DNA of 64,000 nucleotides from the NCBI RefSeq assembly GCF_000720925.1, contig NZ_JOEE01000001.1, positions 372,001 through 436,000 of the forward strand, in the 5' to 3' direction. The notes beneath the pieces are model-generated. The model saw nothing but the letters and a program-made list of their open reading frames with translations, ran no database searches and was not told the origin of the DNA. This document shows, piece by piece, positions 25,581-33,895 of this stretch; position 1 is the stretch's first letter; each line of letters starts with the position of its first letter. A program made the translations under genes and the position numbers. The stretch comes from Phycicoccus jejuensis (lineage in GTDB: Bacteria > Actinomycetota > Actinomycetes > Actinomycetales > Dermatophilaceae).

Positions 25581-26666
25581 GTGACCGCCACGACCACGCA
25601 CCGCACCGACCGGCGCCCCACGCTCGGGGTCGTCGGCGGCACCGGGGCCGTGGGTCGGGTCGTCCTCCAGGTCCTGCCGATGCACCGGCACGTCTGGGGC
25701 GAGCTGCGGGTCGCCGCCGGCGCCGAGGACGTCGGGACGACGCTGCGGGTCGGCGACGAGGAGCTGACCGTCGAGGCGGTGGCGCCGGAGTTCTTCGACG
25801 GCCTCGACGTCGCGATCTTCGACATCCCGCCGGGCATCGCCCGCGAGTGGGTCGAGCTCGCGGCCGCCAAGGGGGTCGTGTGCATCGACAACAGCACGGT
25901 CTTCCGCACCGAGCCCGACGTGCCGCTCGTCGTCCCCGAGGTCAACCCTCGGCGGGTCGCCGACCGGCCGCGCGGGATCATCGCCAACCCCGGCGCCACG
26001 GTGATGACGATGATCGACGTCCTCGCCGTGCTGCACAGCGGCTGGGAGCTGACCGAGCTCGTCGTCACGACCTTCCAGGCCGCCTCCGGGCTCGGCCGTG
26101 CCGGGATGGCCCGGCTGCGTGACGAGCTCGAGGTCGTCGTCGCCGACCGCGAGCTCGGCACCCGGCCGGGCGACGTGCGCCGGCTCGTCGAGCACGAGCT
26201 CGGCGAGGACTCGCCGTTCCCGGCGCCGTTGGCGCTCAACGTCGTCCCCTTCGTCGGGCACCACCTCGGGGCGGGCTGGACCTCCGAGGAGGTCAAGGTC
26301 CGCGACGAGACCCGCAAGATCCTCGACCTCCCGGGTCTGCCGGTCTCGGCCACGTGCGTGCGCGTCCCGGTCGTCTCGTCGCACTCGGTCTCGCTGCACG
26401 CCTCGTTCGGCCGCAAGGTCGACGTCGAGGCCGCGCGCCAGGCGCTCGTCGAGGCCCCGGCCGTCGTCGTCCTCGACGACCCGGACGAGCCGGAGTTCCC
26501 CACGCCCAACGACGTGGTCGGCGCCGACCCGCGCTTCGTCGGCCGCATCCGGCAGGACCCCGGGGCGCCGACGACCCTCGACCTGTTCATCTGCGGCGAC
26601 AACCTGCGCAAGGGCGCCGCGCTCAACATGGTGCAGACGGCCGAGCTCGTCGCCGCCGCGCTCTGA
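25581..26666 (+). CDS. asd: Aspartate-semialdehyde dehydrogenase homologue lacking the catalytic Cys
   Basis: 361 aa. Coenzyme motif GVVGGTGAVGR (about residues 15-25), VCIDNSTVFR (about 101) and PEVNP are those of Asd, which reduces aspartyl phosphate to the semialdehyde. However, the active-site segment normally reading NPNCTT is IIANPGATVMTM (about 134-145), so the nucleophilic cysteine is an alanine. The acid/base region is VPVVSSHSVSLHA, where His is kept but the preceding Gly is Ser. The ETRKI arginine remains, and FQAASG stands for YQAVSG. It follows lysC by 1 nt in the expected operon. It is either catalytically dead, regulatory, or a different dehydrogenase; another Asd may exist elsewhere. 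Confidence 0.75.
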   Translation: MTATTTHRTDRRPTLGVVGGTGAVGRVVLQVLPMHRHVWGELRVAAGAEDVGTTLRVGDEELTVEAVAPEFFDGLDVAIFDIPPGIAREWVELAAAKGVVCIDNSTVFRTEPDVPLVVPEVNPRRVADRPRGIIANPGATVMTMIDVLAVLHSGWELTELVVTTFQAASGLGRAGMARLRDELEVVVADRELGTRPGDVRRLVEHELGEDSPFPAPLALNVVPFVGHHLGAGWTSEEVKVRDETRKILDLPGLPVSATCVRVPVVSSHSVSLHASFGRKVDVEAARQALVEAPAVVVLDDPDEPEFPTPNDVVGADPRFVGRIRQDPGAPTTLDLFICGDNLRKGAALNMVQTAELVAAAL

Positions 26667-26673
26667 CGCGGGC

Positions 26674-27360
26674 GTGGCCGCGACCGCGTCCCGCGCCCCG
26701 GCGCCGACGTCCGTCCGCGACGGGCTCGTCGTCGTGCTCGCGGTCGCCAGCGGCGCCACGGACGCCGTCGGCTTCCTCGCCCTCGGCAGCGCGTTCACGA
26801 GCGTCATGACCGGCAACATGGTGCTCTTCGGGATGGGCCTGGCCCACGGCGACGGCGCCGCCCTCGCGCTGACCGCCGTCGCCATCGCGTCGTTCGTCGC
26901 CGGCGCCGCGCTCGGGGCCCGGGTCGCGGGCACCCCGCGGCCGGGCGACCCGGTGTGGCCGGGGCGTGTCCGCGTCGCCCTCGCGGTCGAGCTCGCCCTG
27001 TTCGCGGTGTTCGCGCTCGCGTGGTGGGCGCTCGGCTCGGCCCCGCCGGAGGGCGCCTTCCTCCCGCTGCTCGCGCTCAACGCCGTGGCGCTCGGCCTCC
27101 AGAGCAGCGCGATCCAGCGCTTCGGGGTGCCGGGGCTCTCGACGACCTACCTCACGGGCACGCTGACGAGCGTCGTCGGCCGCCTCGTCTCCGGCCACGG
27201 GCTGCGGGCCGTCGGGCACTCGCTGACCATCCTCGCCGGGCTCGTCGGCGGAGCGGCGCTCGGTGCGGCGCTCGTGCGGTGGGCGCCGGTCGCGGTGCCG
27301 CTGGCGCAGCTCCTGCCGGTCGGCCTCGTCCTGCTCGCCAGCGGCCGGGTCCGCGGCTGA
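26674..27360 (+). CDS. DUF1275 (YoaK-like) membrane protein
   Basis: 228 aa with about six membrane helices. The family signature is visible as SGATDAVGFLALGSAFTSVM and TGNMVLFGMGLA (about residues 23-55), then LNAVALGLQSSAIQRF and STTYLTGTLTSVVGRL. DUF1275 proteins are widespread and uncharacterised transporters or membrane factors. The GTG at 26674 has no strong ribosome-binding site, but it follows the asd stop by 7 nt, so it may be translated by coupling. Confidence 0.8.
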   Translation: MAATASRAPAPTSVRDGLVVVLAVASGATDAVGFLALGSAFTSVMTGNMVLFGMGLAHGDGAALALTAVAIASFVAGAALGARVAGTPRPGDPVWPGRVRVALAVELALFAVFALAWWALGSAPPEGAFLPLLALNAVALGLQSSAIQRFGVPGLSTTYLTGTLTSVVGRLVSGHGLRAVGHSLTILAGLVGGAALGAALVRWAPVAVPLAQLLPVGLVLLASGRVRG

Positions 27361-27365
27361 CCGCT

Positions 27366-27419
27366 CCGCCCACGCAGGAGCTCCCGCGGCGCCGCGGAGG
27401 TGCCGGGAGGCGTGGGCGG
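27366..27419 (+). terminator. Terminator after the lysC-asd-DUF1275 operon
   Basis: CCGCCCACGC (27366-27375) pairs with GCGTGGGCGG (27410-27419). The interior also folds through CTCCCG/CGGGAG and the palindrome CCGCGGCGCCGCGG. A strong branched hairpin without a T-run. Confidence 0.65.
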
Positions 27420-27533
27420 TGCTGCGCGCCGACCCGGCCGTCCGTCCCCGATGGTGACCGCCGCCACACGATCACCCCCGGTGTTGCCAGAATGGCCGGT
27501 GCCGCACCGTCAGCCATCGAAGGAGCCCGCACC

Positions 27534-28733
27534 ATGACCGTCCGCACCGTCGCCATGCTCACCGCCGGTGGCCTGGCCCCGTGCCTCTCGTCGGCCGTCG
27601 GCGGCCTCATCGAGCGGTACACCGAGGTCGCGCCCGACGTGCGGATCATCGCCTACACGGGCGGCTACACCGGCCTGCTCAAGGGCGAGTACGTCGAGGT
27701 CACGCCCGAGGTCCGCGAGAAGGCCCACCTCCTGCACCGCTTCGGCGGTAGCCCGATCGGCAACAGCCGCGTCAAGCTGACCAACGTCGCCGACTGCGTG
27801 CGCCGCGGCCTCGTCCAGGAGGGCCAGGACCCGCTGCACGTCGCGGCCGAACGCCTGACCGCCGACGGCGTCGACGTCCTGCACACGATCGGCGGCGACG
27901 ACACCAACACGACCGCCGCCGACCTCGCCGCCTACCTCCACGAGAACGGCTACGAGCTGACCGTCGTCGGCCTCCCCAAGACGATCGACAACGACGTCGT
28001 CCCGATCCGCCAGTCCCTCGGCGCGTGGACCGCGGCCGAGCAGGGAAGCCGGTTCGCGCAGAACATCATCGCCGAGCACAGCTCGAACCCGCGGATGCTC
28101 ATCGTCCACGAGGTGATGGGCCGGCACTGCGGCTGGCTGACCGCCGCCACGGCCGCCGAGTACCACCGCTGGGTCGGCGAGCAGGAGTTCGTGCCGGCGA
28201 TCGGCAACGACCCGCGCGCCTGGGACGTCCACGCCGTCTTCGTGCCCGAGCGGCACATCGACATCGAGGCCGAGGGCGCCCGCCTGCGCGCCGTCATGGA
28301 CGAGGTCGGCTGCGTCAACGTCTTCCTCTCCGAGGGTGCCGGCGTCGAGGAGGTCGTCGCGCAGCTCGAGGCGAGCGGCCAGGAGGTCCCGCGCGACCCG
28401 TTCGGCCACGTCCAGCTCGACAAGGTCAACCCCGGCGCGTGGTTCGCGAAGCAGTTCGCCGAGGTCCTGGGCGCCGAGAAGACGATGGTCCAGAAGTCCG
28501 GCTACTTCTCCCGCTCCGCGCCCGCCAACGAGCGCGACCTCGCGCTCATCAAGGAGTGCACGGACCTCGCGGTCGACGCGGCGCTGCGCGGCGAGGCCGG
28601 CGTCATCGGCCACGACGAGGAGCGCGGCGACGAGCTGCGTCCGGTCGAGTTCCCCCGGATCCGCGGCGGCAAGGCCTTCGACCCGACCGTGCCGTGGTTC
28701 ACCGAGCTGCTGGGGTCCATCGGCCAGGCGTGA
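27534..28733 (+). CDS. pfp: Pyrophosphate-dependent 6-phosphofructokinase
   Basis: 399-aa cytoplasmic glycolytic enzyme. The phosphate-binding region reads IGGDDTNTTAADLA (about residues 121-134) with GGDD, the variant that favours pyrophosphate over ATP. PKTIDNDV (about 147-154) supplies the catalytic TIDND, and EVMGRHCGWLTAATA (about 189) matches the fructose-6-phosphate site of the PPi class. AAGGAG lies before ATG 27534. It acts reversibly between fructose-6-P and fructose-1,6-bisphosphate. It probably shares a transcript with the small membrane protein 13 nt downstream, and ends at the terminator at 29013. Confidence 0.9.
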   Translation: MTVRTVAMLTAGGLAPCLSSAVGGLIERYTEVAPDVRIIAYTGGYTGLLKGEYVEVTPEVREKAHLLHRFGGSPIGNSRVKLTNVADCVRRGLVQEGQDPLHVAAERLTADGVDVLHTIGGDDTNTTAADLAAYLHENGYELTVVGLPKTIDNDVVPIRQSLGAWTAAEQGSRFAQNIIAEHSSNPRMLIVHEVMGRHCGWLTAATAAEYHRWVGEQEFVPAIGNDPRAWDVHAVFVPERHIDIEAEGARLRAVMDEVGCVNVFLSEGAGVEEVVAQLEASGQEVPRDPFGHVQLDKVNPGAWFAKQFAEVLGAEKTMVQKSGYFSRSAPANERDLALIKECTDLAVDAALRGEAGVIGHDEERGDELRPVEFPRIRGGKAFDPTVPWFTELLGSIGQA

Positions 28734-28746
28734 GCCGGCCACGACG

Positions 28747-28980
28747 ATGAGGGAGACGACGGGGTTCGTCGACGGCTGGTGGGTGGCCGTCGTGATCTAC
28801 GCCGCCCTCCTCCTCGGCCAGCGGCTCTACCGCGCGCGGCGCTGGGTGCCGCCGGAGTGGCCGGACGCGGACTACGGCTGGAAGGTGACGCACCTGTTCT
28901 GGGTGCCCTTCCACGTCCTCGACGTCGTCTTCGGCGTGCCGTTGCTGTTCGCGGTCTTCATCGCCTTCTTCGCCATCTGA
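28747..28980 (+). CDS. Small membrane protein of unknown function
   Basis: 77 aa with two likely membrane helices (WWVAVVIYAALLLGQRLY and VLDVVFGVPLLFAVFIAFFA) joined by a short Trp/Pro-rich loop (RRWVPPEWPDADYGWK). No domain recognised. It begins 13 nt after the PPi-PFK stop without a clear ribosome-binding site, and a strong terminator follows 32 nt later, so it is the last gene of that transcript. Confidence 0.6.
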   Translation: MRETTGFVDGWWVAVVIYAALLLGQRLYRARRWVPPEWPDADYGWKVTHLFWVPFHVLDVVFGVPLLFAVFIAFFAI

Positions 28981-29012
28981 CGCCGGCGCCCGCGCGGGAC
29001 GCCGGTCGCACG

Positions 29013-29046
29013 GGTGGGCCCACGGACAGCGGTCCGTGGGCCCACC
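29013..29046 (+). terminator. Terminator of the PPi-PFK transcript
   Basis: Perfect 15-bp stem GGTGGGCCCACGGAC (29013-29027) / GTCCGTGGGCCCACC (29032-29046), loop AGCG. Lies between convergent genes and may work both ways. Confidence 0.75.
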
Positions 29047-29080
29047 AGGCGTCACCCGGGCGCATGCGCTCGCCCCTGTG

Positions 29081-29192
29081 GTGTGCGTGCACCGTCCCCT
29101 GCGACGGTCACGCGCACACTCTGTCGCACGCCCGGGGCGCTGTCGGTAGCGTCGGCCCCCCGCTCCCGGGTGGTGCTGACACCACCCCCGGG
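29081..29192 (-). terminator. Two further hairpins in the convergent gap
   Basis: Hairpin A: GTGTGCGTG...CACGCGCACAC around ACCGTC/GACGGT (29081-29119). Hairpin B: GGTGGTG (29169-29175) / CACCACC (29180-29186), extended by CCCG/CGGG across a 2-nt bulge, loop CTGA. B lies 21 nt from the 3' end of the histidine kinase gene and probably ends that transcript. The role of A is unclear. Confidence 0.55.
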
Positions 29193-29212
29193 CGCCGGGA
29201 CCGGTCGAGGGC

Positions 29213-30433
29213 TCAGTGCGGCAGCGAGCGGGGCGGGAACACCCCGACGACGGACGTGCCGACCTCCGGCACCGAGTGCACCTCGAGCACCCCGCCGGCG
29301 GACTGGATCCGGTCGCGCATCCCCGTGATGCCGCTGGCGCCCGCGCGCGCCGCTGCGTCGAAGCCGCACCCGTCGTCGGACACCGAGAAGCGCAGGCCGT
29401 GCTCGTCGTCGACGCTCACCGAGATGAGCGAGCCGCCGGAGTGCCGGTCGGCGTTCTGCATCGCCTCGAGGCAGCAGAAGTAGACGGCGGCCTCGACCTC
29501 CGGGGCGGGCCGGCCCCCGCGCAGCTCGACCTCGACGACGCAGGGGAGGGTCGTGCGGCGCGCCGCGGCCGGGAGGGCACCGGCGAGGCCGCGCTCCGCG
29601 AGCAGCGGCGGGTAGATGCCGTGGGCGAGGTCGCGCAGCTCGCGGATGGCCTCCGCGAGCTGCTCCTGGACGGCGGCGACGAGGGCGCGGGCCTGCTCCG
29701 GGTCCCGGTCGACGGCGCGGCCGAGACGGCCGAGGTCGACCGCGAGCGTGGTGAGGCGCTGCTGCGCGCCGTCGTGCAGGTCGCGCTCGATCTCGCGGCG
29801 GGCCTCGATGGACGCGCCGGCGAGGCGGGCCCGGGAGTCCTCGAGCTCGTCGCGGCTGCGGGCCAGCCGGAGCACGGCGTCCCGGATGCCGAGGACGAGC
29901 ACGGCCGCGACGACGACGGTGAAGAACCCGACGAGCAGCGGCGTCATCGGCAGGTCCGGGTGGTCGGCCGTCCATGCCGCACGCCGCCACTCGCCGAGCG
30001 CGACGAGCGCCCCGGTGAGCCCGATCGTCGCGGTGAGGAGGGCGGTCCGCAGGCGCAGGCCCAGCGCGTCGGTGAGGATGAGCGAGGGGACGTGGAGCAC
30101 GAGCAGGGCCACCGGCGTCGTGAAGGGCGTGGCCCAGGCGAGCGAGAAGGCGACGAACCACGTCGCGACGAGCGCCGTCGCGGCGGCGCCCCGGAGGTGC
30201 TCCCGCCGGGCCAGCACCAGGGCCACGCCGTAGGAGAACCCCGCGAGGACGAGCGCGACGATGTTCTGCCGCAACGAGGCCGACGTCCCGATGGCCTGGT
30301 CCAGGACGACGAGGAAGACGACGGAGAGCCAGATGGCCCCGAGGTTAAGGACGAGGTAGGCCCGCACCCGGGCCTCGGTCGAGCCGTCGGGGCCCGGTCC
30401 GCGCACCCACCCGGGCAGCCGCACCCGTCGCAC
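29213..30433 (-). CDS. Two-component sensor histidine kinase, NarL-type (HisKA_3)
   Basis: 406 aa. About six N-terminal membrane helices (residues 25-210) form an intramembrane-sensing type input without a large external domain. The dimerisation box IERDLHDGAQQRL (about 238-250) carries the phospho-accepting His; the ATPase domain shows AMQNADRHS (N-box), DDGCGFD (G1) and GITGMRDRI (G2). The GTG start at 30433 is 2 nt beyond the regulator's stop, so the pair is one operon with the regulator first. Signal unknown; many such actinobacterial kinases sense cell-envelope stress. Confidence 0.88.
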   Translation of the reverse strand: MRRVRLPGWVRGPGPDGSTEARVRAYLVLNLGAIWLSVVFLVVLDQAIGTSASLRQNIVALVLAGFSYGVALVLARREHLRGAAATALVATWFVAFSLAWATPFTTPVALLVLHVPSLILTDALGLRLRTALLTATIGLTGALVALGEWRRAAWTADHPDLPMTPLLVGFFTVVVAAVLVLGIRDAVLRLARSRDELEDSRARLAGASIEARREIERDLHDGAQQRLTTLAVDLGRLGRAVDRDPEQARALVAAVQEQLAEAIRELRDLAHGIYPPLLAERGLAGALPAAARRTTLPCVVEVELRGGRPAPEVEAAVYFCCLEAMQNADRHSGGSLISVSVDDEHGLRFSVSDDGCGFDAAARAGASGITGMRDRIQSAGGVLEVHSVPEVGTSVVGVFPPRSLPH

Positions 30434-30435
30434 GG

Positions 30436-31134
30436 TCAGCGCCTCACCGGCCGTGGGTCCATCCCGGCCGCGCCACTCTCGGCGAGGTAGAGGAGCACCG
30501 CCGAGACCCGCCGGTGGAGGGCCTCGCCCTCGGGCAGGTCGAGCTTGCTGAAGATCGAGTTGATGTGCTTCTCGACGGCCCGCGAGGTGACGTGCAGCCG
30601 GGCCGCGATCGCCGAGTTCGACGCCCCCGTCGCGATGAGCCCGAGCACCTCCCGCTCGCGGGCGGTCAGCCGTGCGACCGGGCCCTCGAAGCGCATCCGG
30701 TGCTGCATGAGCGCGTCGACGACGTGCGGGTCGATGGCGCTCTCGCCGCGACGCACCGCGGAGAGCGCCGCCACGAGCTGGTCGACGTCCGACACCCGCT
30801 CCTTGAGGAGGTAGCCGCGCCCCCGGCTGCCGCCGGCGACGAGCGACAGCGCACCGTCGGCGTCGGCGTGCTGCGAGAGGACGACGACACCGAGGCCCGG
30901 TGCCGTGGCGCGGAACGTGGCGGCCGCCCGGATGCCCTCGTCCGTGTGGGTCGGCGGCATCCGGATGTCGGTGAGCACCGCGTCGGGGCGCTCGCGGGCG
31001 ACCGCGGCGAGCAGCTCGTCGAGGTCGCCGGTCTCGACGACGGACGCGACGTCGTCGTGCTCGGTGAGCAGCGCCGCCAGCCCCCGACGCAGCAGCGCGT
31101 TGTCCTCGGCGAGCACCACCCGCAACCCGGCCAT
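30436..31134 (-). CDS. LuxR/NarL-family response regulator
   Basis: 232 aa. Receiver domain: VVLAEDNALLRRGL with the acidic pocket, the phospho-Asp in VLTDIRMPP (about residue 55), and the conserved Lys in YLLKERV. The C-terminal LuxR helix-turn-helix includes LTAREREVLGLIATGASNSA and AVEKHINSIFSKL (about 155-200). The first gene of the two-component operon. ATG 31134 is preceded by TACGAT at 6 nt and no Shine-Dalgarno. It diverges from the phospholipase-D gene. Confidence 0.9.
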   Translation of the reverse strand: MAGLRVVLAEDNALLRRGLAALLTEHDDVASVVETGDLDELLAAVARERPDAVLTDIRMPPTHTDEGIRAAATFRATAPGLGVVVLSQHADADGALSLVAGGSRGRGYLLKERVSDVDQLVAALSAVRRGESAIDPHVVDALMQHRMRFEGPVARLTAREREVLGLIATGASNSAIAARLHVTSRAVEKHINSIFSKLDLPEGEALHRRVSAVLLYLAESGAAGMDPRPVRR

Positions 31135-31140
31135 GAGGGC

Positions 31141-31146
31141 ATCGTA
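31141..31146 (-). promoter_or_regulatory. -10 box of the response-regulator operon, leaderless start
   Basis: On the minus strand TACGAT, then GCCCTC (6 nt), then the ATG of the response regulator. Confidence 0.5.
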
Positions 31147-31224
31147 GGGGCGCCGACCTGCGCCGATCGCCGGGTCCGTGACGCGGACCACCACCCGCCC
31201 CTCCCGCGGAGGGCCGCGGTCCGA

Positions 31225-31230
31225 CAGGAT
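31225..31230 (+). promoter_or_regulatory. -10 box of the phospholipase-D gene; fixes ATG 31238
   Basis: CAGGAT followed by 7 nt (GGGCCCG) and ATG 31238. This position excludes the in-frame ATG at 31229, which overlaps the box. Confidence 0.45.
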
Positions 31231-31237
31231 GGGCCCG

Positions 31238-32917
31238 ATGCTCTCCGACGTCTTCCTCCTGCCGCAGGAGCGTGGCAACCCGCACACCCGGGTCGATGCG
31301 CGCCACCCCGACGACGTCGCCTGGAGCACCGGCAACCACGTGCGGCCGATCGTCCACGGCGCCGCGTACTTCGCCGAGCTCCACGAGCGGATCACGGCGC
31401 TCGGCCCCGGCGACCTGCTCCTCTTCGCCGACTGGCGCGGCGACCCCGACGAGCGGCTGACCGACGACCCCGGCTCGACCCTCAGCGCCACCCTGAGCGC
31501 CGCGGCCCGCCGCGGGGTGACCGTCCGGGGCCTGCTGTGGCGCTCGCACTGGCGGCGGTTCGGCTTCCACTCCGAGAAGTCGCGGCTGCTCGGCATCGAG
31601 GTCAACGAGGCGGGTGGCCAGTGCCTGCGCGACATGCGCGTCGCGCCCGGCGGCTCGCACCACCAGAAGGTCGTCGTGCTGCGGCACGCCGACGACCCCA
31701 CGCGCGACATCGCCTACGTCGGCGGCATCGACCTCTGCCACAGCCGTCGCGACACCGTGGACCACGACGGCGACCCCCAGCCGATCGCGATGCCGCAGGT
31801 GTTCGGGCCGCGCCCGGCCTGGCACGACGTCCACGCCGCGCTCACCGGCCCCGCCGTGCACGACGTCGAGACGACGTTCCGCGAGCGGTGGGAGGACTCG
31901 ACGCCGCTGACGAGCAACCCGGGACGCTTCGCCTCGAGCCGGCTGCAGGGTGAGGACCTCGACCCCCGCCCGCTGCCCGCGCAGGCCCCACCCCCGCCGC
32001 CCGTCGAGGGTGGCCACGAGGCCGTCCAGGTGCTGCGGACCTACCCCGAGCTCATCGCGAAGGGCTTCGACTTCGCCCCCGAGGGGGAGCGGAGCATCGC
32101 CCGGGGCAACTCGAAGGCCGTCCGCTCCGCCCGGCGCCTGGTCTACCTCGAGGACCAGTACCTCTGGTCGGAGGAGGTGGGCCGGCACTTCGGCGGGGCG
32201 CTGCGCGAGCAGCCCGACCTCCACCTCGTGGCGGTCATCCCGATCGTCCCGGACATGGACGGCGGCCTGTCGCTCGCCGCCCAGCTGTACGGCCGACGGC
32301 TGGCGATGGACCTGCTCCTCGACGCGGCGCCGGACCGGGTCGCGCTCTTCGGCCTGACGAGCCCGACCGGCTACCCCGTCTACGTGCACTCCAAGGTGTG
32401 CATCGTCGACGACGTGTGGGCCAGCGTCGGGTCCGACAACTTCAACCGGCGCTCGTGGACCAACGACTCCGAGCTCTCGCTGGCCATCCAGGACGACCGG
32501 ACCCGCGGTGACGACGGCGCGCCCCGCGACGCGTTCGCCCGGCGGCTGCGGCGCGAGCTCGTCGGTGAGCACGTCGGCCTGGCCGCCGACGAGGTCCCGG
32601 ACGACCCGATGGAGGTCTGGGAGCTGATGGGCCGCACGGCCGACGCCCTCGACGCCTGGTACGGCGACGGCGGTCCGTCCCGGGGCCGGGTGCACGTCCC
32701 GCGGCCCAAGGCGCCGCTCAAGGGCACCGCGGTCCGCTGGCGCCGGCGGGGCCGGCCCGCGCTGGGGGCCGCGGGTGTACCCCGCCCGCCGGGGCGGCTG
32801 CGGCGCATCGGCCCGCCCGAGCTGGGCCGGTGGCAGGAGCTCGTCGCGCCCCGCCTCTACGACCTCTTCGACCCCAACGGGACCCTCGGGCTGACGAACG
32901 GCCTCGAGCAGGACTGA
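31238..32917 (+). CDS. Phospholipase D family protein
   Basis: 559 aa with two HKD motifs. The second is canonical: HSKVCIVDDVWASVGSDNFN (about residues 384-403). The first, HHQKVVVLRH...YVGGIDL (about 142-168), is spaced as H-x-K with the Asp in an expanded segment. This is the layout of bacterial PLD and cardiolipin-synthase-like enzymes that act on phosphodiester head groups. No signal peptide or membrane helix is seen, so it is likely cytoplasmic or peripheral. It diverges from the two-component operon, with only about 100 bp between them, so shared control is possible. The C-terminal 90 residues are basic and Pro/Arg-rich. Confidence 0.85.
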   Translation: MLSDVFLLPQERGNPHTRVDARHPDDVAWSTGNHVRPIVHGAAYFAELHERITALGPGDLLLFADWRGDPDERLTDDPGSTLSATLSAAARRGVTVRGLLWRSHWRRFGFHSEKSRLLGIEVNEAGGQCLRDMRVAPGGSHHQKVVVLRHADDPTRDIAYVGGIDLCHSRRDTVDHDGDPQPIAMPQVFGPRPAWHDVHAALTGPAVHDVETTFRERWEDSTPLTSNPGRFASSRLQGEDLDPRPLPAQAPPPPPVEGGHEAVQVLRTYPELIAKGFDFAPEGERSIARGNSKAVRSARRLVYLEDQYLWSEEVGRHFGGALREQPDLHLVAVIPIVPDMDGGLSLAAQLYGRRLAMDLLLDAAPDRVALFGLTSPTGYPVYVHSKVCIVDDVWASVGSDNFNRRSWTNDSELSLAIQDDRTRGDDGAPRDAFARRLRRELVGEHVGLAADEVPDDPMEVWELMGRTADALDAWYGDGGPSRGRVHVPRPKAPLKGTAVRWRRRGRPALGAAGVPRPPGRLRRIGPPELGRWQELVAPRLYDLFDPNGTLGLTNGLEQD

Positions 32918-32962
32918 GCCGCCGCGGGCTCGGCGGTGCGGTGCCGGCCCCTCCGGACCACA

Positions 32963-33095
32963 CCCGGACCGCGATGACCCCGCACGTGCGGGCTTGTCGT
33001 TGCCTGTTCGACTCCCGGACCGCGATGACCCCGCACGTGCGGGGTTGTCGCTGCTGGATGGTCACGTCGACCGCGGTCACCCCGCACGTGCGGGG
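32963..33095. repeat. Three tandem 51-bp units containing a 14-16 bp palindrome
   Basis: Units start at 32963, 33014 and 33065 (offset exactly 51 bp). Each has GACCGCGRTSACCCC followed by GCACGTGCGGG; in units 2 and 3 the palindrome CCCCGCACGTGCGGGG is perfect. Units 1 and 2 agree over about 41 nt and differ in the last 10. They lie in the 354-bp gap after the phospholipase-D gene. The rest of that gap (33096-33271) shows only a ribosome-binding site for the next gene. Confidence 0.9.
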
Positions 33096-33271
33096 TGGGC
33101 GCACGGCTCGGACCCGGCGACGGAGGGCCGGGCTGACCTGCGAATCCGCCGGCCCCGGGGTCTTCCCATCACCCGGGTCGCGGGGTTACGGTCCTCGTGG
33201 TTCGGCGCGGCAGGGGCGCCACGGCCACTCGTCCGACCCTGCCGTCCGCCGTGCGCGGGAGGGAGTCGGGG

Positions 33272-33895
33272 ATGGCGCAGGACGTGCGTTCCGGGGCGGG
33301 TCTCGACGTGCTGCTGCTCGCGCCCGCGCTCCTCCTCGCCGCCGTCGCCCGCGAGGTCGCACCACCGGCCCGTGGCGAGGTCCGCGACGACCTCGCGACC
33401 GTCGTGGTCCTCCTGCTGTGCATCGCGGCGTGGGTCCTCGCGCGCCGCCTCGACCTGCCGCGCTGGGCGGCCGCCGCGGGTGTCGTCCTCGTGCCGCTCT
33501 GCCCGCCCGTCCAGGACGCGGCCGCGACCGGTGACCTGACCGGCCTCACGGCGTGCGTGCTCCTCGTCACCGGGCTCGCGGCCGTCGCCGCCGGGGCGGT
33601 GTCCACGCCGGGTCTCGTCACCGGGGTCGTCGCGCTCGCCGGTGCGGTCGCCCTCGACCCCGCCCTCCTCGGCGACGGCAATGGCGGGGTCGTGCTCAAG
33701 CCGGTCTCCGACGCGATGGGGGCGAGCACCGCCCCGGTCGACGGCGTGCAGACCGGCTTCGGCGGCGTGGCGAGCCGGCCCGGCGACGCGGCCGTGCGCG
33801 GCGGGCTGACCGTCGGCGCCCTGAGCACGAGCATCGTCCTCCTGCTGACGGTCGTCGGGCGGCGCCGTCGTCCGCGCCCGGGGCCGGTCTGGTGA
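33272..33895 (+). CDS. Hypothetical membrane protein upstream of sortase
   Basis: 207 aa. Three membrane segments near LDVLLLAPALLLAAVARE, DDLATVVVLLLCIAAWVLAR and ACVLLVTGLAAVAAGAV, an external loop containing LKPVSDAMGASTAPVDGVQT, and a last helix (GALSTSIVLLLTVVG) with an Arg/Pro-rich cytoplasmic end. No named domain recognised. GGGAGGGAG precedes ATG 33272. It overlaps the sortase remnant by GTGA, so it was probably a partner of a working sortase. Confidence 0.65.
   Translation: MAQDVRSGAGLDVLLLAPALLLAAVAREVAPPARGEVRDDLATVVVLLLCIAAWVLARRLDLPRWAAAAGVVLVPLCPPVQDAAATGDLTGLTACVLLVTGLAAVAAGAVSTPGLVTGVVALAGAVALDPALLGDGNGGVVLKPVSDAMGASTAPVDGVQTGFGGVASRPGDAAVRGGLTVGALSTSIVLLLTVVGRRRRPRPGPVW

Noticed and set aside
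32963..33095. Type I-E CRISPR array
   Set aside because: The hairpin core is similar, but the 51-bp period, long conservation through most of the unit and absence of cas genes do not fit.
32963..33095. Protein made of 17-residue repeats (51 bp is a multiple of three)
   Set aside because: Open frames on both strands have no start signal, and the sister array at 24070 has a 52-bp period, which would break any frame.
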